DNA of 64,000 nucleotides, taken from NCBI GenBank assembly GCA_019358875.1, contig JAHHIF010000006.1, forward strand, positions 62,001-126,000. Reading direction: 5' to 3'. Both the position numbers and the translations under genes were made by a program. Under the pieces are notes generated by a model that saw nothing but the letters and a program-made list of their open reading frames with translations, had not been told where the DNA came from and ran no database searches. Positions 63,261 to 64,000 of the stretch are shown in pieces (positions within the stretch are counted from its first letter, which is position 1; the number at the start of each line of letters is the position of its first letter). This DNA comes from Symplocastrum torsivum CPER-KK1 (GTDB taxonomy: Bacteria > Cyanobacteriota > Cyanobacteriia > Cyanobacteriales > Coleofasciculaceae).

Positions 63261-63590
63261 ATAACCTCTAACCTCCTAGCGGCGGAGACACATTCCCTTG
63301 TGGGAGTTTCGCTGATATCATCAGCATGGTTTTGAAAACAATCCAGCTATTTGGGGCAACTCTAAGAAACAATGCTCTTAAAAAAAAGCTCACAAAAAGC
63401 CGGAAGGTGAGAGAGCTTGCTATCAGTCTGCTCATTGTACAGAATGCAGTGAGATGACTGGTATATCCGCAAAGTTTATGGAATCTTTAATCGGAGATGC
63501 CCGCACTCGATTATAGCTAGGCTCATTTCTGCCAATATTCTGGCACGCTTCCAGTTTAGACAACTGGAAAATCTCTCGTGTCAGTTAATA
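63261..63590. other. Divergent spacer, no recognisable feature
   Basis: 330 bp between the 62262 gene and the TPR gene. Short AT-rich stretches only; CTCCTAGCGGCGGAG near 63270 can fold, but nothing can be assigned. Confidence 0.45.
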
Positions 63591-64000
63591 ATGTCATATA
63601 GAGTTCAAAGAATTTTTGTGTCTCAAAAGCGCAATCCCTGGATCAATGTGGTGCTGGTGCTAGCTGTGCTGGCATTTGTCGGTTTTTCGATGGTTCCTTT
63701 ACTGGGCAGTATCTTTGAGGGGAGTGAACCCTCAGCGAGAACTACACCAGCAGCTACACCAAGCATTTCAGCAGACAAGAAAGCAGAACTGGAAGCTCAA
63801 GCCAAAGGTTACGAACTGGTTGTACAACGAGAGCCACAAAATGTTACAGCATTAAAAGGGCTTTTGGAGGTGCGACTACAGCAAGGGGATGTCCAAGGCG
63901 CGATCGCTCCCTTGGAACAGCTAGCCAAGCTGAATCCTGACCAAACTGATTATGCCGTCTTGCTGGCTCAAGCCAAGCAGCAAACAGGCGATCGCGAAGG
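63591..64000 (+). CDS. Membrane-anchored TPR protein (3' truncated by window)
   Basis: The frame runs off the window end. It starts at ATG 63591 (MSYRVQRIFVSQKRNPWINV) or at the in-frame GTG 63618, and carries one N-terminal membrane helix (VVLVLAVLAFVGFSMVPLLG). A Thr/Ala/Pro linker and TPR-like helices follow (AKGYELVVQREPQNVTALKG, then LLEVRLQQGDVQGAI and PLEQLAKLNPDQ). Cyanobacteria have a common single-TM TPR protein of this build; its role is unknown. Confidence 0.75.
   Translation, partial: MSYRVQRIFVSQKRNPWINVVLVLAVLAFVGFSMVPLLGSIFEGSEPSARTTPAATPSISADKKAELEAQAKGYELVVQREPQNVTALKGLLEVRLQQGDVQGAIAPLEQLAKLNPDQTDYAVLLAQAKQQTGDRE

Overview
The window looks like a filamentous or large-genome cyanobacterium. 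It carries psbA (photosystem II D1), ndhM, an omega-3 desaturase of the DesB type, DUF1830, DUF4385 and DUF6737-type proteins and Uma2. HIP1 octamers (GCGATCGC) occur throughout, and short-sequence repeats of the GGGAATT and CCCCAACC classes lie between genes. Genes are widely spaced, as in Oscillatoriales or Coleofasciculus-like genomes; the genus cannot be fixed from this window. There is no rRNA, CRISPR array, prophage or intact insertion sequence.

Layout. 0-10 kb: 3' end of a PTS fructose permease, rsgA, a palindrome cluster, a VOC protein, DUF4385, Uma2, tex, a MITE-like element, a large acidic protein of unknown role, an A-type Fe-S carrier and a TPR protein. 10-18 kb: an M48 protease whose last codons lie inside a tRNA-Leu(CAA) gene, then a leftward nikABCDE-type metal ABC operon ending in a methyltransferase; nikA is broken by a one-base frameshift and a Fur-like palindrome precedes it. 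18-26 kb: glyS, murD (with a repeat-derived in-frame insertion), an ethylene-receptor-like hybrid kinase, Tat-exported MnSOD and a HAD phosphatase. 26.8-30.5 kb: a cobalamin riboswitch followed by cbtB, an unknown membrane protein, a DUF1636 protein and cobW, which together look like a cobalt-supply locus; a scar of a deleted DUF433/DUF5615 pair lies inside it.

30.5-36.3 kb holds two paralogous RTX beta-roll proteins flanking a DUF697-type GTPase. Their roughly 400-bp upstream regions are also related. Each has 11-bp-spaced direct repeats of PhoB type and a 90-nt stem-closed leader about 30 nt before the start codon. 36-52 kb: DUF1830, a TrkA-N potassium channel, an ABC1/UbiB kinase, a GAF histidine kinase, ndhM and several small cyanobacterial proteins, a zinc-ribbon/PP2C phosphatase, a protein mannosyltransferase, an AzgA-type purine permease and an EEP hydrolase.

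52-64 kb: desB, whose leader has a seven-codon uORF and an 11-nt segment complementary to the start codon; an orphan ribbon-helix-helix protein; a pseudogene related to an intact gene 6 kb away; psbA encoding the Glu130 form of D1; a GH31 glucosidase; a PerM/AI-2E family protein; a DUF39-type sulfurtransferase; and a TPR protein running off the end.

The strongest leads are the paired RTX control regions, the desB leader, the riboswitch/cobalt locus and the Fur-boxed Nik-type operon. I did not find a single clearly new multi-gene system.
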